DNA from: Yinghuangia sp045039925
GTDB taxonomy: Bacteria; Actinomycetota; Actinomycetes; Streptomycetales; Streptomycetaceae
Direction: 5' to 3'
NCBI GenBank assembly: GCA_045039925.1
Contig: CP108400.1
Coordinates: 7,750,001-7,814,000, forward strand
DNA length: 64,000 bases
The position numbers and the translations under genes were made by a program. Under the pieces are notes generated by a model. That model was given only the letters and a program-made list of their open reading frames with translations. It had not been told where the DNA came from and did no database searches. This document shows, in pieces, positions 1 through 8,860 of this stretch (position 1 is the first letter of the stretch; every line of letters starts with the position of its first letter).

Positions 1-1
1 G

Positions 2-40
2 GGCGGGCTCGGCGGCGGGGGGACCGCCGCCGAGCCCGCC
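2..40. terminator. GC-rich hairpin downstream of the beta-propeller gene
   Basis: A perfect 17-bp inverted repeat (arms 2-18 and 24-40, 5-base loop GGGGA) lies 43 bases beyond the stop of the minus-strand lipoprotein gene. There is no U-tract, as is common for actinobacterial terminators. It may also serve a gene entering from the left. Confidence 0.6.
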
Positions 41-83
41 GATTTCACGCAGACCCGGCCGACTGGTGAGCCTTGGGGGAGCC

Positions 84-2375
84 CTACGCGAAGGGCACCC
101 AGGCCCGTCGGCCGAGGTCGTCCAGGTCGTTGACCATCACGCCGCCGGAGGACACCGTCCACAGCGCGTCGCCGATCACCAGCGAACGCCGCAGGGAGTC
201 GGCCGACGGGTGGCTGATCCGGCCCACCTCGACGAAGGAGCCGCCTTGCAGCCGAAGGACCAGCGCCTCGGTGCGGGCGGGCACGTAGTCGGGTGCCACG
301 GCGCCGCTGCTGGTGCCGCCGTCGACGGTGCCCGTGGACGGCGGTGCGCCGGGCCGCGTGGTGCCGTACCCGGTCTGCAGCGGGATCACCAGGGTCCCGG
401 TGGCCGGCCAGTACAGGAACGCGTGCGGATCCATCTCCGCCTCGGAATTGCCCTGCGAGACGGTGAAGTTCGCGATCCGCGTCGGGGTGGACAGGTTCGC
501 GACGTCGAACAGCGAGACCTGGGTGCCGAGTCGGGCCCCGGAGTCGGTGGCGTCCTGGCCGACGCCGATGAGCTTGCCGCCGTCCACCGGGTGCAGGTAC
601 GCCGAGTAGCCGTTGATCTTCAGCTCGCCGAGCACCTTGGGTGCCGCCGGGTTGGACAGGTCGAGGGTGTAGAGCGGATCGGTCTGGCGGAACGTGACGA
701 CGTAGCCGACGGCGCCGGTGAACCGGACGGCGTAGATGCGTTCCCCGCGCCCGAGTCCGTCGACCCGTCCGACCTGCACGAGTTCGGTGCCGTTGCGCTT
801 GAGCACGGCGACGGCGCTCTCGGTCGTCACGACCGGCGCGATCTCCGGTGCGGCGACGTCGGAACTGGAGCTGCCCGAACCGGAGTTGCCGGAGTCGGAG
901 GTGCCGGACTTCGGAGCGTTCCCGCTCTGCGGCTGCGCCGTGGCTCCCGGCTGGCGTTGCAGGGTGGTGGCGACGCGCAGGTGGTTGTCGAACTCCGACA
1001 GCGAGTACTGGTTGAGCAGTTGGCCCTCGACGTCGCCGGACGCGACGTGCCGCGGCGGTGCGGTGCCCGTGATGTCGAACTGGTAGACCGCGGTGCGGCT
1101 CGACATCGGGCCGACGCCGGGCTTGGACTTGGTGGTGTAGTACGGGTAGTAGTTCGCCGCCACGTAGAGGTTGCCGGACGACGCGTAGACGGTGTTCGCG
1201 TCCGCGGCGATCGTCACCGGGCTGCCGGTGCCCAGGTCGCGCGCGAGGTCGAAGGACAGGACGCTGACCGTGGACGCGCCGGAGTGGCCCGGAGCCCCCG
1301 CCTCGGTGTCCGGACGGCTGACGTTGCCGCACTCCACGAGCCGCCCCGAGTTGGTGCGGTCGCCGGTCTTGAGGGTGTAGCCGGGCAGCCAGTCGTCGAC
1401 GGTGGTCTTGCCGACCGCCTTGGTGTACTTGGACTTGTAGTCGTCGCCGCCGGGCAAGTCGATTGCCGGGCCGCGCGGGTACGAGCGGATGACCACGCGG
1501 GCCGTGCCGCCGATCTGACGGGCATCCACATAGGAGCCGTCCACGGCGAGTTCGCCCAGGATCTTGGGCTGGCTCCCGGACAGGTCGACCAGCACCAGCT
1601 TCGACTGCATGGGCGGCGCGATCCGGCTCGACGAGCTCGATTCGCTGCCGGTGGGCATGTCGTACGCCACCTTGTCGTTGGGCATGATCACCAGCGCGCG
1701 GTCGCCGGACAGCAGCATCTCGGTCGCGTACCCGCCGGGCAGCGCGAGCTTGCCGGTCTGCGTGCGGCTCGTGACGTCCACGACGCGGAGCGTCCCGTCG
1801 GCGACCGTGACCACGCGGCGTCCGTCGGTCTTGACGAGGTCGGGCTCGTCCACGCCCTGCTCGTGCACGTTGGTGCCGGAGTGGCCGGGCGCGGTGCTCC
1901 CGTCGCCCGGGGCCTTGGCCCCGTTCTCGGCATCCTGCGGCGCGGCGGCGGCGGGCGGTGCGGCGGGTGCCGCGGCGGACCCCTTGGCGGAGTCCTCGGC
2001 CGCCCGGTCGCCGGTGAAGCCGGTGCCCGGCTCGCCGGCGACCTCGTAGACAGAGGGCTGCGCGGCCCGGGCGAGCGCGGCCTTGCGGAAGTCGTCCAGC
2101 AGCGCGTCGCAGGAACTGTACGCGGAGAGCTTCAGCATCTTGGCCCGGAAGTCCGCGGCCTCGCCGGTCAGTCCGACCGCCGATCCCGGGGGCGGGGCGG
2201 ACAGCGAGGGCTGGACCTCGGGCTCGTCCGAACCGGAGGTGCAGGCCGTGGCGACCAGGCCGACGCTGATCGCGAGCCCGGCTATCGCGCGCCGCCGGGG
2301 GCGGCGTCCGGGCGTTGCGGAGGACCGGCTCGGGGACGCGCCCGCCGGTCCGAGGGTGCCGTCGTCGTTTCGCAT
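84..2375 (-). CDS. Beta-propeller domain lipoprotein (PF09826-like)
   Basis: Predicted secreted lipoprotein of 763 aa. A long basic N-region (RRPRRR) precedes a hydrophobic stretch and lipobox VATAC, which puts the lipidated cysteine at residue 45; a low-complexity Ala/Pro/Ser spacer follows. The hallmark of the PF09826 C-terminal beta-propeller family, a GVDEPDLVKTDG segment, sits near residue 175 and is followed by blade-like repeats (VVDV, VLVDL, LDLSNPAAPKVLGEL, LFDVANLSTPTR). The family's biochemical role is unknown; binding or adhesion outside the membrane is inference. No good ribosome binding site is visible before the ATG, so the start is less certain than the family call. The gene diverges from the acyl-CoA operon at 2516. 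Confidence 0.85.
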   Translation of the reverse strand: MRNDDGTLGPAGASPSRSSATPGRRPRRRAIAGLAISVGLVATACTSGSDEPEVQPSLSAPPPGSAVGLTGEAADFRAKMLKLSAYSSCDALLDDFRKAALARAAQPSVYEVAGEPGTGFTGDRAAEDSAKGSAAAPAAPPAAAAPQDAENGAKAPGDGSTAPGHSGTNVHEQGVDEPDLVKTDGRRVVTVADGTLRVVDVTSRTQTGKLALPGGYATEMLLSGDRALVIMPNDKVAYDMPTGSESSSSSRIAPPMQSKLVLVDLSGSQPKILGELAVDGSYVDARQIGGTARVVIRSYPRGPAIDLPGGDDYKSKYTKAVGKTTVDDWLPGYTLKTGDRTNSGRLVECGNVSRPDTEAGAPGHSGASTVSVLSFDLARDLGTGSPVTIAADANTVYASSGNLYVAANYYPYYTTKSKPGVGPMSSRTAVYQFDITGTAPPRHVASGDVEGQLLNQYSLSEFDNHLRVATTLQRQPGATAQPQSGNAPKSGTSDSGNSGSGSSSSDVAAPEIAPVVTTESAVAVLKRNGTELVQVGRVDGLGRGERIYAVRFTGAVGYVVTFRQTDPLYTLDLSNPAAPKVLGELKINGYSAYLHPVDGGKLIGVGQDATDSGARLGTQVSLFDVANLSTPTRIANFTVSQGNSEAEMDPHAFLYWPATGTLVIPLQTGYGTTRPGAPPSTGTVDGGTSSGAVAPDYVPARTEALVLRLQGGSFVEVGRISHPSADSLRRSLVIGDALWTVSSGGVMVNDLDDLGRRAWVPFA

Positions 2376-2515
2376 GGCGGTGTGACGGAGCGGCCCGGGG
2401 ATCGGTTCCCGGGCCCGGTTCCGGTGGCGGAATCCGCACGAGATCCGCGGATCGGCCCGATTGCAGAGGCAAGTGCGGATCCCGGCGGGCAGAGGCGGAG
2501 GAGAGTGCCGTGGGC

Positions 2516-3646
2516 ATGAGCACGGGCGTGAGCGGAGTCGACGAGCGCGAGGAGTTGCGCCGGACGGTACGCGCGTTTCTGGCGGACCATGCGGACGAGG
2601 CGGCGCTGCGGCGCGCCATGGAGTCGACGGTCGGCCACGACCCCGACGTGTGGCGGCGGTTCGCGGGGGAGTTGGGCGTCACCGGGCTCGCGGTGCCCGA
2701 GGAGTACGGCGGTGCGGGCGGGATCGCGGAACTCGGCGTCGTGTGCGCCGAGGCGGGCCGGGTGCTGATGGCGGGCCCGTTCCTGTCGACCGCGCTGGCC
2801 GGGCAGGTGCTGGTGGCGTCGGGGGACGCCGAGGCCTGCGCCGCGTACCTCCCGGGCATCGCCGCGGGGGAGACCACCGCGACGGTGGCGGTCGCCGAGG
2901 CCGACGGGCGGTGGCGTACGGCGGCCCCCACGGCCACCGCCCAGCGGCGGGACGGCGGTTGGACGCTGTCCGGCGGCAAATGGTTCGTCACCGACGGGAT
3001 GACCGCCGACCTGGTGCTGGTCGCGGCGTCGACCGACGAGGGGCAGCAGTTCTTCGCGGTGCGCACCGACGCTCCCGGGCTGACCCGGCGTCCGCTCGCC
3101 ACCCTCGACCTGACCCGCCGTCAAGCGCGGGTGGACCTCGACGCGGTGCCCGCGCGCCGGATCGAGTCCCCGGACGGCGCCGCGCTCGTCTCGCATGCGC
3201 TGGACGCGGCGGCCACCCTGCTCGCGGTCGAACAGGCTTCAGGCGCACGGTGGTTGCTGGATGCCACGACCGCGTACGCGCGCGACCGCGTGCAGTTCGG
3301 CAGGCCGATCGGCTCGTTCCAGGCCGTGAAGCACAAGCTCGCCGACGTCCTGGTGGCGGTGGAGTCCGCGCACTCGGCCGCCTACCGCGCGCTCGACACG
3401 TGGGCCACCGGCGACGCCGAGTTCCCGTTGGTCGCGTCGCTGGCCAAGGCGTACTGCTCGGAGGCGTACCTGCACGCCGCCCACGAGGCGGTGCAGCTGC
3501 ACGGCGGCATCGGCTTCACCTGGGAGCACCCCGCGCACCTCTACCTCAAGCGCGCCCGGTCGACACACGAGCTGTTCGATCCGCCGTCGGTGCACCGCGC
3601 CCGGATGGCCGAGCTGCTGAGTGGGGAGGGCGGACTTCCCCATTGA
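2516..3646 (+). CDS. Acyl-CoA dehydrogenase, FadE-type (376 aa)
   Basis: FAD-dependent acyl-CoA dehydrogenase that introduces an alpha-beta double bond into an acyl-CoA thioester. The N-terminal helical domain (VPEEYGGAGG), mid beta-domain and C-terminal helices (RVQFGRPIGSFQAVKH; QLHGGIGFTWEHPAHLYLKRA) are all present. Where the catalytic-Glu loop of medium-chain enzymes would read EGTxE, this protein reads STHELFD, so the base may be elsewhere or supplied by a partner. Actinobacterial enzymes of this type often form heteromers with a second, larger dehydrogenase, and one lies at 5789. GGAGGAG (2497-2503) precedes both GTG 2510 and ATG 2516; GTG has the tighter spacing and the ATG is reported. 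First gene of the catabolic run. Confidence 0.88.
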   Translation: MSTGVSGVDEREELRRTVRAFLADHADEAALRRAMESTVGHDPDVWRRFAGELGVTGLAVPEEYGGAGGIAELGVVCAEAGRVLMAGPFLSTALAGQVLVASGDAEACAAYLPGIAAGETTATVAVAEADGRWRTAAPTATAQRRDGGWTLSGGKWFVTDGMTADLVLVAASTDEGQQFFAVRTDAPGLTRRPLATLDLTRRQARVDLDAVPARRIESPDGAALVSHALDAAATLLAVEQASGARWLLDATTAYARDRVQFGRPIGSFQAVKHKLADVLVAVESAHSAAYRALDTWATGDAEFPLVASLAKAYCSEAYLHAAHEAVQLHGGIGFTWEHPAHLYLKRARSTHELFDPPSVHRARMAELLSGEGGLPH

Positions 3647-3702
3647 ACCTGCAATCATTATAAAGATAGCCTTGCACCGGTGCGTCACGCAGGAGGTAGA
3701 GC
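3647..3702 (+). promoter_or_regulatory. AT-rich intergenic segment with a 10-bp palindrome
   Basis: This short gap contains an AT-rich stretch (ATCATTATAAAGATAG) that is out of character for the region, then the perfect palindrome GCACCGGTGC (3674-3683), then AGGAGG before the next start. A second promoter with an operator for the downstream genes is plausible. No -35/-10 pair with good spacing could be fixed. Confidence 0.35.
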
Positions 3703-4962
3703 ATGCCCATCACGGATGCCGCGATCGATCGACTCCGTGCGCGTATCGGTGTCCCCGAGCCGCACACGGTGCCGCCGCACTACCGGTTGCCGGGCATCGA
3801 CGCGTTCCGGCATGTGGCGGAGGCGTACGGCGACGACAATCCGCTGTGGTGCGACCCGGACTACGGCGCCCAGACCCGGTGGAAGGGCCCGATAGCCCCG
3901 CCCGCGCTGGTCGGCGGCGACACCCTGGTCGGCGAGGACGAGGTCGCCGAAGTCGCGGAGGACAAGCGCGACTTGATGAAGGGCGATCCGCTGCGCGGCG
4001 TGCATGCCTTCTACTCCGCGAGCATGCGCGAGTGGTGGGCGCCGCTGGTGCCGAACCGCCGGGTGTTCCGCCGCAATGCGCTGGTCGGTGTGCACGACAA
4101 GGCGAGCGCGTTCGCGGACCGTGCGGTGCACGAGTGGACCGGGCAGGTGTTCGGCGACGAGACCGGGGCGCTGCTGAGCGGGCAGTACCGGCTGATGATC
4201 CGCACCGAGCGGTCCAAGGCGCGCGGCAAGGGCCGCGAGAAGGCCGTCGAGCCGGCGACGTACAGCGAGGAGGAGATCGCCGCGATCGAGGCGCAGTACG
4301 CGGCGGAGCGCCCGCGCGGCGCCGCGCCCCGCTGGTGGGAGGACGTGGAAGTCGGCGACGCGGTCGGGCCGTTGGTCAAGGGGCCGTTCACCGTCACGGA
4401 CACGGTGTGCTGGCACGTCGGCATGGGCATGGGCATGTACGGCGTCAAGGCGTTGCGCCTGGCGGCCGCGAACCGGCGCCGCATCCCGCGCTTCTACCAC
4501 CGTGACCCGCAGGGCATCCCGGACGTGATGCAACGCATCCACTGGGACCCGGAGTTCGCGAAGCGCTCGGGCAACGCGACGACGTTCGACTACGGGCGGA
4601 TGCGGGAGAACTGGCTCATCCACCTGTGCACCGACTGGATGGGCGACGACGCGTGGCTGTGGAGGCTCGACTGCGAGTTCCGCGCGTTCAACTACACCGG
4701 CGACACCCAGTGGCTCCGCGGGACCGTGACGCGCAAGTACCTGGCCGAGGGCGGGCGTCCGGCGGTCGACCTGGACGTCGCGGCGGTCAACCAGCGCGGC
4801 GAGACCACCACCCCCGGGCATGCCACCGTGCTGCTGCCCAGCCGCGAACACGGGGCGGTACGTCTGCCCGACCCGCCCGGCGGCGCCACCGACCTCACCG
4901 GCGCCCTGCACGCCGCCGTCGAACAGTTCGCCGCCCGCGACCGTGACGAGGAGACCCCGTGA
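3703..4962 (+). CDS. Double-hotdog MaoC/FAS1-like dehydratase (419 aa)
   Basis: Predicted acyl-CoA or thioester dehydratase/hydratase built from two hotdog halves. The N-terminal half (about residues 10-170) carries the FAS1-like signature GDDNPLWCDPDYG. The C-terminal half (about 205-400) starts with WWEDVEVGD and includes PGHATVLLPS. In classical MaoC hydratases the motif is DxNPxHxD; here the His position is Trp in the N-terminal half, so activity may come from the other half or a partner. The start has a strong AGGAGG site 7 bases upstream. The 3' end overlaps the next gene by GTGA, which implies translational coupling and a shared substrate. Confidence 0.82.
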   Translation: MPITDAAIDRLRARIGVPEPHTVPPHYRLPGIDAFRHVAEAYGDDNPLWCDPDYGAQTRWKGPIAPPALVGGDTLVGEDEVAEVAEDKRDLMKGDPLRGVHAFYSASMREWWAPLVPNRRVFRRNALVGVHDKASAFADRAVHEWTGQVFGDETGALLSGQYRLMIRTERSKARGKGREKAVEPATYSEEEIAAIEAQYAAERPRGAAPRWWEDVEVGDAVGPLVKGPFTVTDTVCWHVGMGMGMYGVKALRLAAANRRRIPRFYHRDPQGIPDVMQRIHWDPEFAKRSGNATTFDYGRMRENWLIHLCTDWMGDDAWLWRLDCEFRAFNYTGDTQWLRGTVTRKYLAEGGRPAVDLDVAAVNQRGETTTPGHATVLLPSREHGAVRLPDPPGGATDLTGALHAAVEQFAARDRDEETP

Positions 4963-5792
4963 ACGACGCCTACCGGCCGGTCCCCGGGCTCGACACCGCC
5001 CTCGACCCGGCCACCGGCATCCTGCGCCTGACCCTCGACCGGGTCGAGAAGCGCAACGCGCTCGACGACGTCATGGTCGCCGGCCTCATCGCCGCGCTCG
5101 ACGCCGCGGGCCACGACGAAGGCGTCCGTGCGGTGCTCCTGTCCGCCCAGGGCCCGCACTTCTGCACGGGCGCGGACATCGTGCAGCGCAACGCGGCCGA
5201 GGAGACGCAGGGCGCGGGTCCCAAGCCGCGCGTCGGCAGCATCCAGCGCCGGCTGCCCGCCCAGGCGCACCGGCTCATCCCCCTCGTGCTGACCGTGCAG
5301 GTCCCGGTCGTGTGCGCGGTACGCGGCTGGGCGGCCGGCATCGGCCTCGCCCTCGCCCTCGCCTCCGATGTGACCGTCGCCGCCGACGACGCGCGCTTCT
5401 GGGCCCCGTTCTCGGCGCGCGGCTTCACCCCGGACAGCGGGGTGACCTGGCTGCTGCCGCGCCGGATCGGCGAGGTCCGGGCGCGCAAGATGCTGCTGCT
5501 CGGCGAACGCGTCCCCGCCGACGTCGCCGACGCCTGGGGGCTTGTGGACCGCGTCGTGCCCGCCGACGACCTCGACAAGACCGCCGCCGACCTCACCGCA
5601 CAACTCGCCGCCGGACCGACCGTAGCCCTCGGACTGACCAAGTGGCTGATGCACAACGGCGCTTCGGCAACCCTGGACCAGCAACTGCGGGACGAGGGCT
5701 TCGCCATGGAACTCTCCTCGCGCAGCCGGGACTTCCGCGAGGGCATGGCCGCCTTCATCGGCAAACGGCCCGCGAACTTCGAGGGGCGGTGA
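4959..5792 (+). CDS. Enoyl-CoA hydratase/isomerase family protein (277 aa)
   Basis: Crotonase-fold enzyme. The first oxyanion-hole segment HFCTGADIV is near residue 68 and the second, GWAAGIGLALAL, near 125. Neither of the two glutamates of mitochondrial enoyl-CoA hydratase is present (GLALAL; APFSARGFTPDSG). The FTPDSG aspartate instead resembles PaaG or delta3-delta2-enoyl-CoA isomerases, so an isomerase role is as likely as hydration. The GTG start overlaps the TGA of the dehydratase gene, and its own stop overlaps the next start by GTGA. The product is therefore probably made in fixed ratio with both neighbours. Confidence 0.85.
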   Translation: MNDAYRPVPGLDTALDPATGILRLTLDRVEKRNALDDVMVAGLIAALDAAGHDEGVRAVLLSAQGPHFCTGADIVQRNAAEETQGAGPKPRVGSIQRRLPAQAHRLIPLVLTVQVPVVCAVRGWAAGIGLALALASDVTVAADDARFWAPFSARGFTPDSGVTWLLPRRIGEVRARKMLLLGERVPADVADAWGLVDRVVPADDLDKTAADLTAQLAAGPTVALGLTKWLMHNGASATLDQQLRDEGFAMELSSRSRDFREGMAAFIGKRPANFEGR

Positions 5793-7093
5793 CCGCGGTG
5801 GCCGATCTCGTCGACGACGACGGCAGGTTGCTCGTCCCCGACCGCACCCGGATCGCGGAGACGGTCGCCGCGTGGGTGGAGCGGTACGTCCCCGCGGCAT
5901 GGATCGCCGCCGCGCCCCGCGGACGGGCCGCGATCCGCGAGGTCCGCACCCGCGCCGAATACGAGGCCTGGTACCCGGTCTTCGGCCGCTCCGGCCTCGT
6001 CGCCGCCACCTGGGAGCCGGAGTACGGCGGCCTGGGCCTGACCCGCGACCAGGCGCGCGCCGCCGACGAGGTGCTGCGGCCGTACAACCTCGGCCGGCTC
6101 AACCCCCTCGGCCTCGGCAACGCGGCACCCGCGATCTTCGCGCACGGCACGGACGGGCAGAAACTCCGGTTCCTGCCGCCGATCGTGCGCAACGAGGAGT
6201 TCTGGTGCCAGTTGTTCAGCGAGCCGGGAGCCGGATCCGACCTCGCCTCGCTGGCCACCCGCGCCGAACAGGACCCGGCGTCCGGGGACTGGCTGGTGAC
6301 CGGCCAGAAGGTCTGGACGACCTGGGGCTTCCGGGCCGACTTCGGGGTGCTGCTGGCCCGCACCGACCCGGACCGCACCAAGCGCAAGGGCCTGACGTAC
6401 TTCCTGCTGGACATGCGGCAACCGGGCGTCCAGGTACGCCCGTTGCGCACGATGACCGGCGAGTCGGAGTTCAGCGAGGTCTTCCTCGACGGCGCCCGGG
6501 TCCCCGACGCCCACCGCATCGGCGCGATCGGCGACGGCTGGAAGGTCGCCGGCGCCACGCTGTCCGGGGAGCGGCAGATGGTCTCCGGCGCCGGATCCGG
6601 CGGGGTGGACCGCATCGGCGGGTCCGGCGTCGCGCACCTGCTCGCCCTCGCCCGGCGCATCAGCGCCGAAGGCCGCCCCGGCGGCTGGGACGACCCGGTC
6701 GTACGCCAGGAGCTGATGAAGCTCTACAGCGAGGAACGCATCCGCGCCTGGACCAACGACCGCGTCCGCGACGGCGTCAAGGCCGGCCGCGCACCCGGGC
6801 CGGAGAGCTCCATCGGGAAGGTCCACCAGGGCGAGCTGAACCAGCGCACCCAGGCCATGGCCGCCGAACTCCTGGGCGCGTACGGGCAGGCGTGGGAAGC
6901 CGACGAAACGCGCTCGGCATACGAGGACACCCTCCCGCACGAGGTCAAAGGCATGCTCCGCAGCCGCGCCAACACCGTCGAAGGCGGCACCTCCGAGGTC
7001 AACCGCACCATCCTGGCCGAACGCGTCCTGGGCCTGCCCCGCGAACCCGACCCCTGGCTCCACACTCCCTGGCGCGAGATCCCCCGGAGCTGA
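5789..7093 (+). CDS. Acyl-CoA dehydrogenase, larger subunit type (434 aa)
   Basis: FAD-dependent acyl-CoA dehydrogenase with WEPEYGGLGL (N-terminal domain), the FAD/substrate region QLFSEPGAGSDLASL, the beta-domain motif GQKVWTTWG and the C-terminal NTVEGGTSEVNRTILAERVLGLP. The EGGTSE loop matches the usual catalytic-base region, unlike the dehydrogenase at 2516; the two could form an alpha2beta2-type heteromer (inference from family behaviour). GTG 5789 gives a GTGA overlap with the upstream stop; GTG 5798 is an alternative start three residues later. Six bases separate it from the next gene. Confidence 0.88.
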   Translation: MTAVADLVDDDGRLLVPDRTRIAETVAAWVERYVPAAWIAAAPRGRAAIREVRTRAEYEAWYPVFGRSGLVAATWEPEYGGLGLTRDQARAADEVLRPYNLGRLNPLGLGNAAPAIFAHGTDGQKLRFLPPIVRNEEFWCQLFSEPGAGSDLASLATRAEQDPASGDWLVTGQKVWTTWGFRADFGVLLARTDPDRTKRKGLTYFLLDMRQPGVQVRPLRTMTGESEFSEVFLDGARVPDAHRIGAIGDGWKVAGATLSGERQMVSGAGSGGVDRIGGSGVAHLLALARRISAEGRPGGWDDPVVRQELMKLYSEERIRAWTNDRVRDGVKAGRAPGPESSIGKVHQGELNQRTQAMAAELLGAYGQAWEADETRSAYEDTLPHEVKGMLRSRANTVEGGTSEVNRTILAERVLGLPREPDPWLHTPWREIPRS

Positions 7094-7099
7094 CGACCC

Positions 7100-7984
7100 A
7101 TGACCGCGGCAACCACGGGCACCACTTCGGGCAGGCGCTACACGCGGCTGGTCGTCGAACGCGAAGGCCCCATCGGCTGGCTGGTGTTCGACCGGCCGGA
7201 CCGGCGCAACGCCATGGACGCCGCGATGCTGGCGGAACTGGAGTACGCGTGGCGGGAGTTGGACGACGACCCGGACGTACGCGTCATCGTCAACACCGGC
7301 AACGGACCCGCGTTCCAGACCGGCCTGGACGTCGGGCAGCTCGCCCGCGACCCGGCCGCGCTGCGCGAGCAGTCCCGGCGTACCAAGCGCTCCGAACTGC
7401 GTCTGACCGGCCATCACAACAAGGTCGCCAAGCCCGTCGTCGCCGCCGTCAACGGCGTGTGCGCGGGCGGCGGCCTACACTTCGTCGCGGACGCCGACCT
7501 CGTGCTTGCGGCGTCCGATGCGGAGTTCCTGGACCCGCACGTCACCGTGGGCCAGGTGTCCGCATCCGAGGCCATCGGCCTCGTCCGGCGCAACGCCTTC
7601 GAACCGGTCATGCGCATGGTGCTGACCGGTCGTCACGAGCGGCTGTCGGCCCGGCGGGCGTACCAACTGGGCATGGTCGGCGAGGTGGTGGACCCGCCGG
7701 AGCGGCTGCGGGACGCCGCCCGGGAGTTGGCGCTGGCGATCGCCCGCAATCCGCCCGACCGGCTGGCGGCGGCCAAGGCCGCGCTGTGGCGGGCCCTGGA
7801 ACGACCCGGTGTGCCCCGGCCTCCGACCGGGCCCCCGACCGGGGCCATGGCAGTGCCCCCGACAGGGTCCACGACAGAGCCTGTGACACAGCCTGTGACA
7901 CAGCCCCTGACAGCGCCTCAGGCCGAGCCTCGGGCAGATGATTCGCGAGACACCCGCAAGGGCGACGAAGGGACGACGCGGTGA
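7100..7984 (+). CDS. Enoyl-CoA hydratase family protein with repetitive C-terminal tail (294 aa)
   Basis: Crotonase-fold enzyme, clearly paralogous to the next gene (shared DPHV-VGQV, TGRHER, QLGMVGEV or ELGMVGEV, DPPERLRDAA). Both lack the usual catalytic glutamates and carry His in the DPHV segment, so the chemistry may be hydrolysis, isomerisation or ring opening rather than simple hydration. After ALWRALE (about residue 238) the conserved C-terminal helix seen in the paralogue is missing. It is replaced by a Pro/Thr-rich tail of short repeats (PPTGPPTG, EPVTQPVTQP). The stop overlaps the next start by GTGA. Confidence 0.82.
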   Translation: MTAATTGTTSGRRYTRLVVEREGPIGWLVFDRPDRRNAMDAAMLAELEYAWRELDDDPDVRVIVNTGNGPAFQTGLDVGQLARDPAALREQSRRTKRSELRLTGHHNKVAKPVVAAVNGVCAGGGLHFVADADLVLAASDAEFLDPHVTVGQVSASEAIGLVRRNAFEPVMRMVLTGRHERLSARRAYQLGMVGEVVDPPERLRDAARELALAIARNPPDRLAAAKAALWRALERPGVPRPPTGPPTGAMAVPPTGSTTEPVTQPVTQPLTAPQAEPRADDSRDTRKGDEGTTR

Positions 7985-8808
7985 CGTACCCCGATCTGGA
8001 GTACCTGAGGCTGGAGCGGCGCGGCCCCGTGGGCTGGCTGGTCAACAACCGGCCGGACCGGCTCAACGCGATGAACAGCGCGATGCGCGACGAGTTCGCG
8101 GTGGCCTGGAAGGCGCTGGACGCCGACCCCGAGGTGCGGGTGATCGTGCACACCGGGGAGGGGCGGGCGTTCCAGACCGGGGTGGACGTCGCCGAGATCG
8201 CCGGGGACGGGGTCGGCATGGAGCGCTACCGGCAGTCCATGGAGGACTTCGACGTGCATTTCACCGCCTGGCACCAGGGGGTGGAGAAACCCGTCATCAC
8301 GGCGGTGAACGGGCTGTGCGCGGGGGGCGGGTTCCACTGGGTCGCGGACGCGGACATCGTGATCGCGGCGTCCGACGCGCAGTTCTTCGACCCGCACGTC
8401 TCGGTCGGGCAGGTGGTGGCGATCGAGGCGATCGGGCTGCTGCGCAAGATGCCGTTCGAGGCGGTGATGCGGATGGCGCTGACGGGCCGTCACGAGCGCA
8501 TGTCCGCGCAACGCGCCTTCGAACTCGGCATGGTCGGCGAGGTGATCGACCCGCCCGAGCGGCTGCGGGACGCGGCGCAGGAACTCGCCGAGAAGATCGC
8601 GCGCAACTCGCCCGCCGCGATGGCCGCGACCAAACGGGCCCTGTGGGGCGCCCTCGAACTCGGCCTCACCGACGCCTGCAAGGCCGGGGCCAAGGAACTC
8701 GTCTCCATGTGGGGCCACCCCGACCAGGAGGAAGGCCCCCGCGCCTTCGCCGAGAAGCGCGAGCCGCAGTGGGCACCGCCCCGGGCCGGGAACGACGCGG
8801 AGACATGA
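7981..8808 (+). CDS. Enoyl-CoA hydratase family protein, intact paralogue (275 aa)
   Basis: Crotonase-fold acyl-CoA enzyme, probable product of tandem duplication with the gene at 7100. The oxyanion-hole segments AFQTGVDVAEIAG and GLCAGGGFHWVADAD are present, as is FFDPHVSVGQV in place of the usual PEVxLG. The normal C-terminal region is kept (LTDACKAGAKELVSMWGHPD, EKREPQW), and its absence in the upstream paralogue is therefore a derived loss. GTG start within a GTGA overlap. Substrate unknown; the operon context points to a carboxylic acid activated by the downstream ligases. Confidence 0.86.
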   Translation: MTYPDLEYLRLERRGPVGWLVNNRPDRLNAMNSAMRDEFAVAWKALDADPEVRVIVHTGEGRAFQTGVDVAEIAGDGVGMERYRQSMEDFDVHFTAWHQGVEKPVITAVNGLCAGGGFHWVADADIVIAASDAQFFDPHVSVGQVVAIEAIGLLRKMPFEAVMRMALTGRHERMSAQRAFELGMVGEVIDPPERLRDAAQELAEKIARNSPAAMAATKRALWGALELGLTDACKAGAKELVSMWGHPDQEEGPRAFAEKREPQWAPPRAGNDAET

Positions 8809-8860
8809 GCGGGCGCCAAGAGGTCGCCGACTGCCCCGAGTTGCCGTCCGGAGGTGCCGC

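Noticed and set aside
66..2519. 817-codon open frame on the plus strand opposite the lipoprotein gene
   Set aside because: It is the GC-rich mirror of a recognised minus-strand protein and its translation is Arg/Gly/Asp-rich without any family motif.
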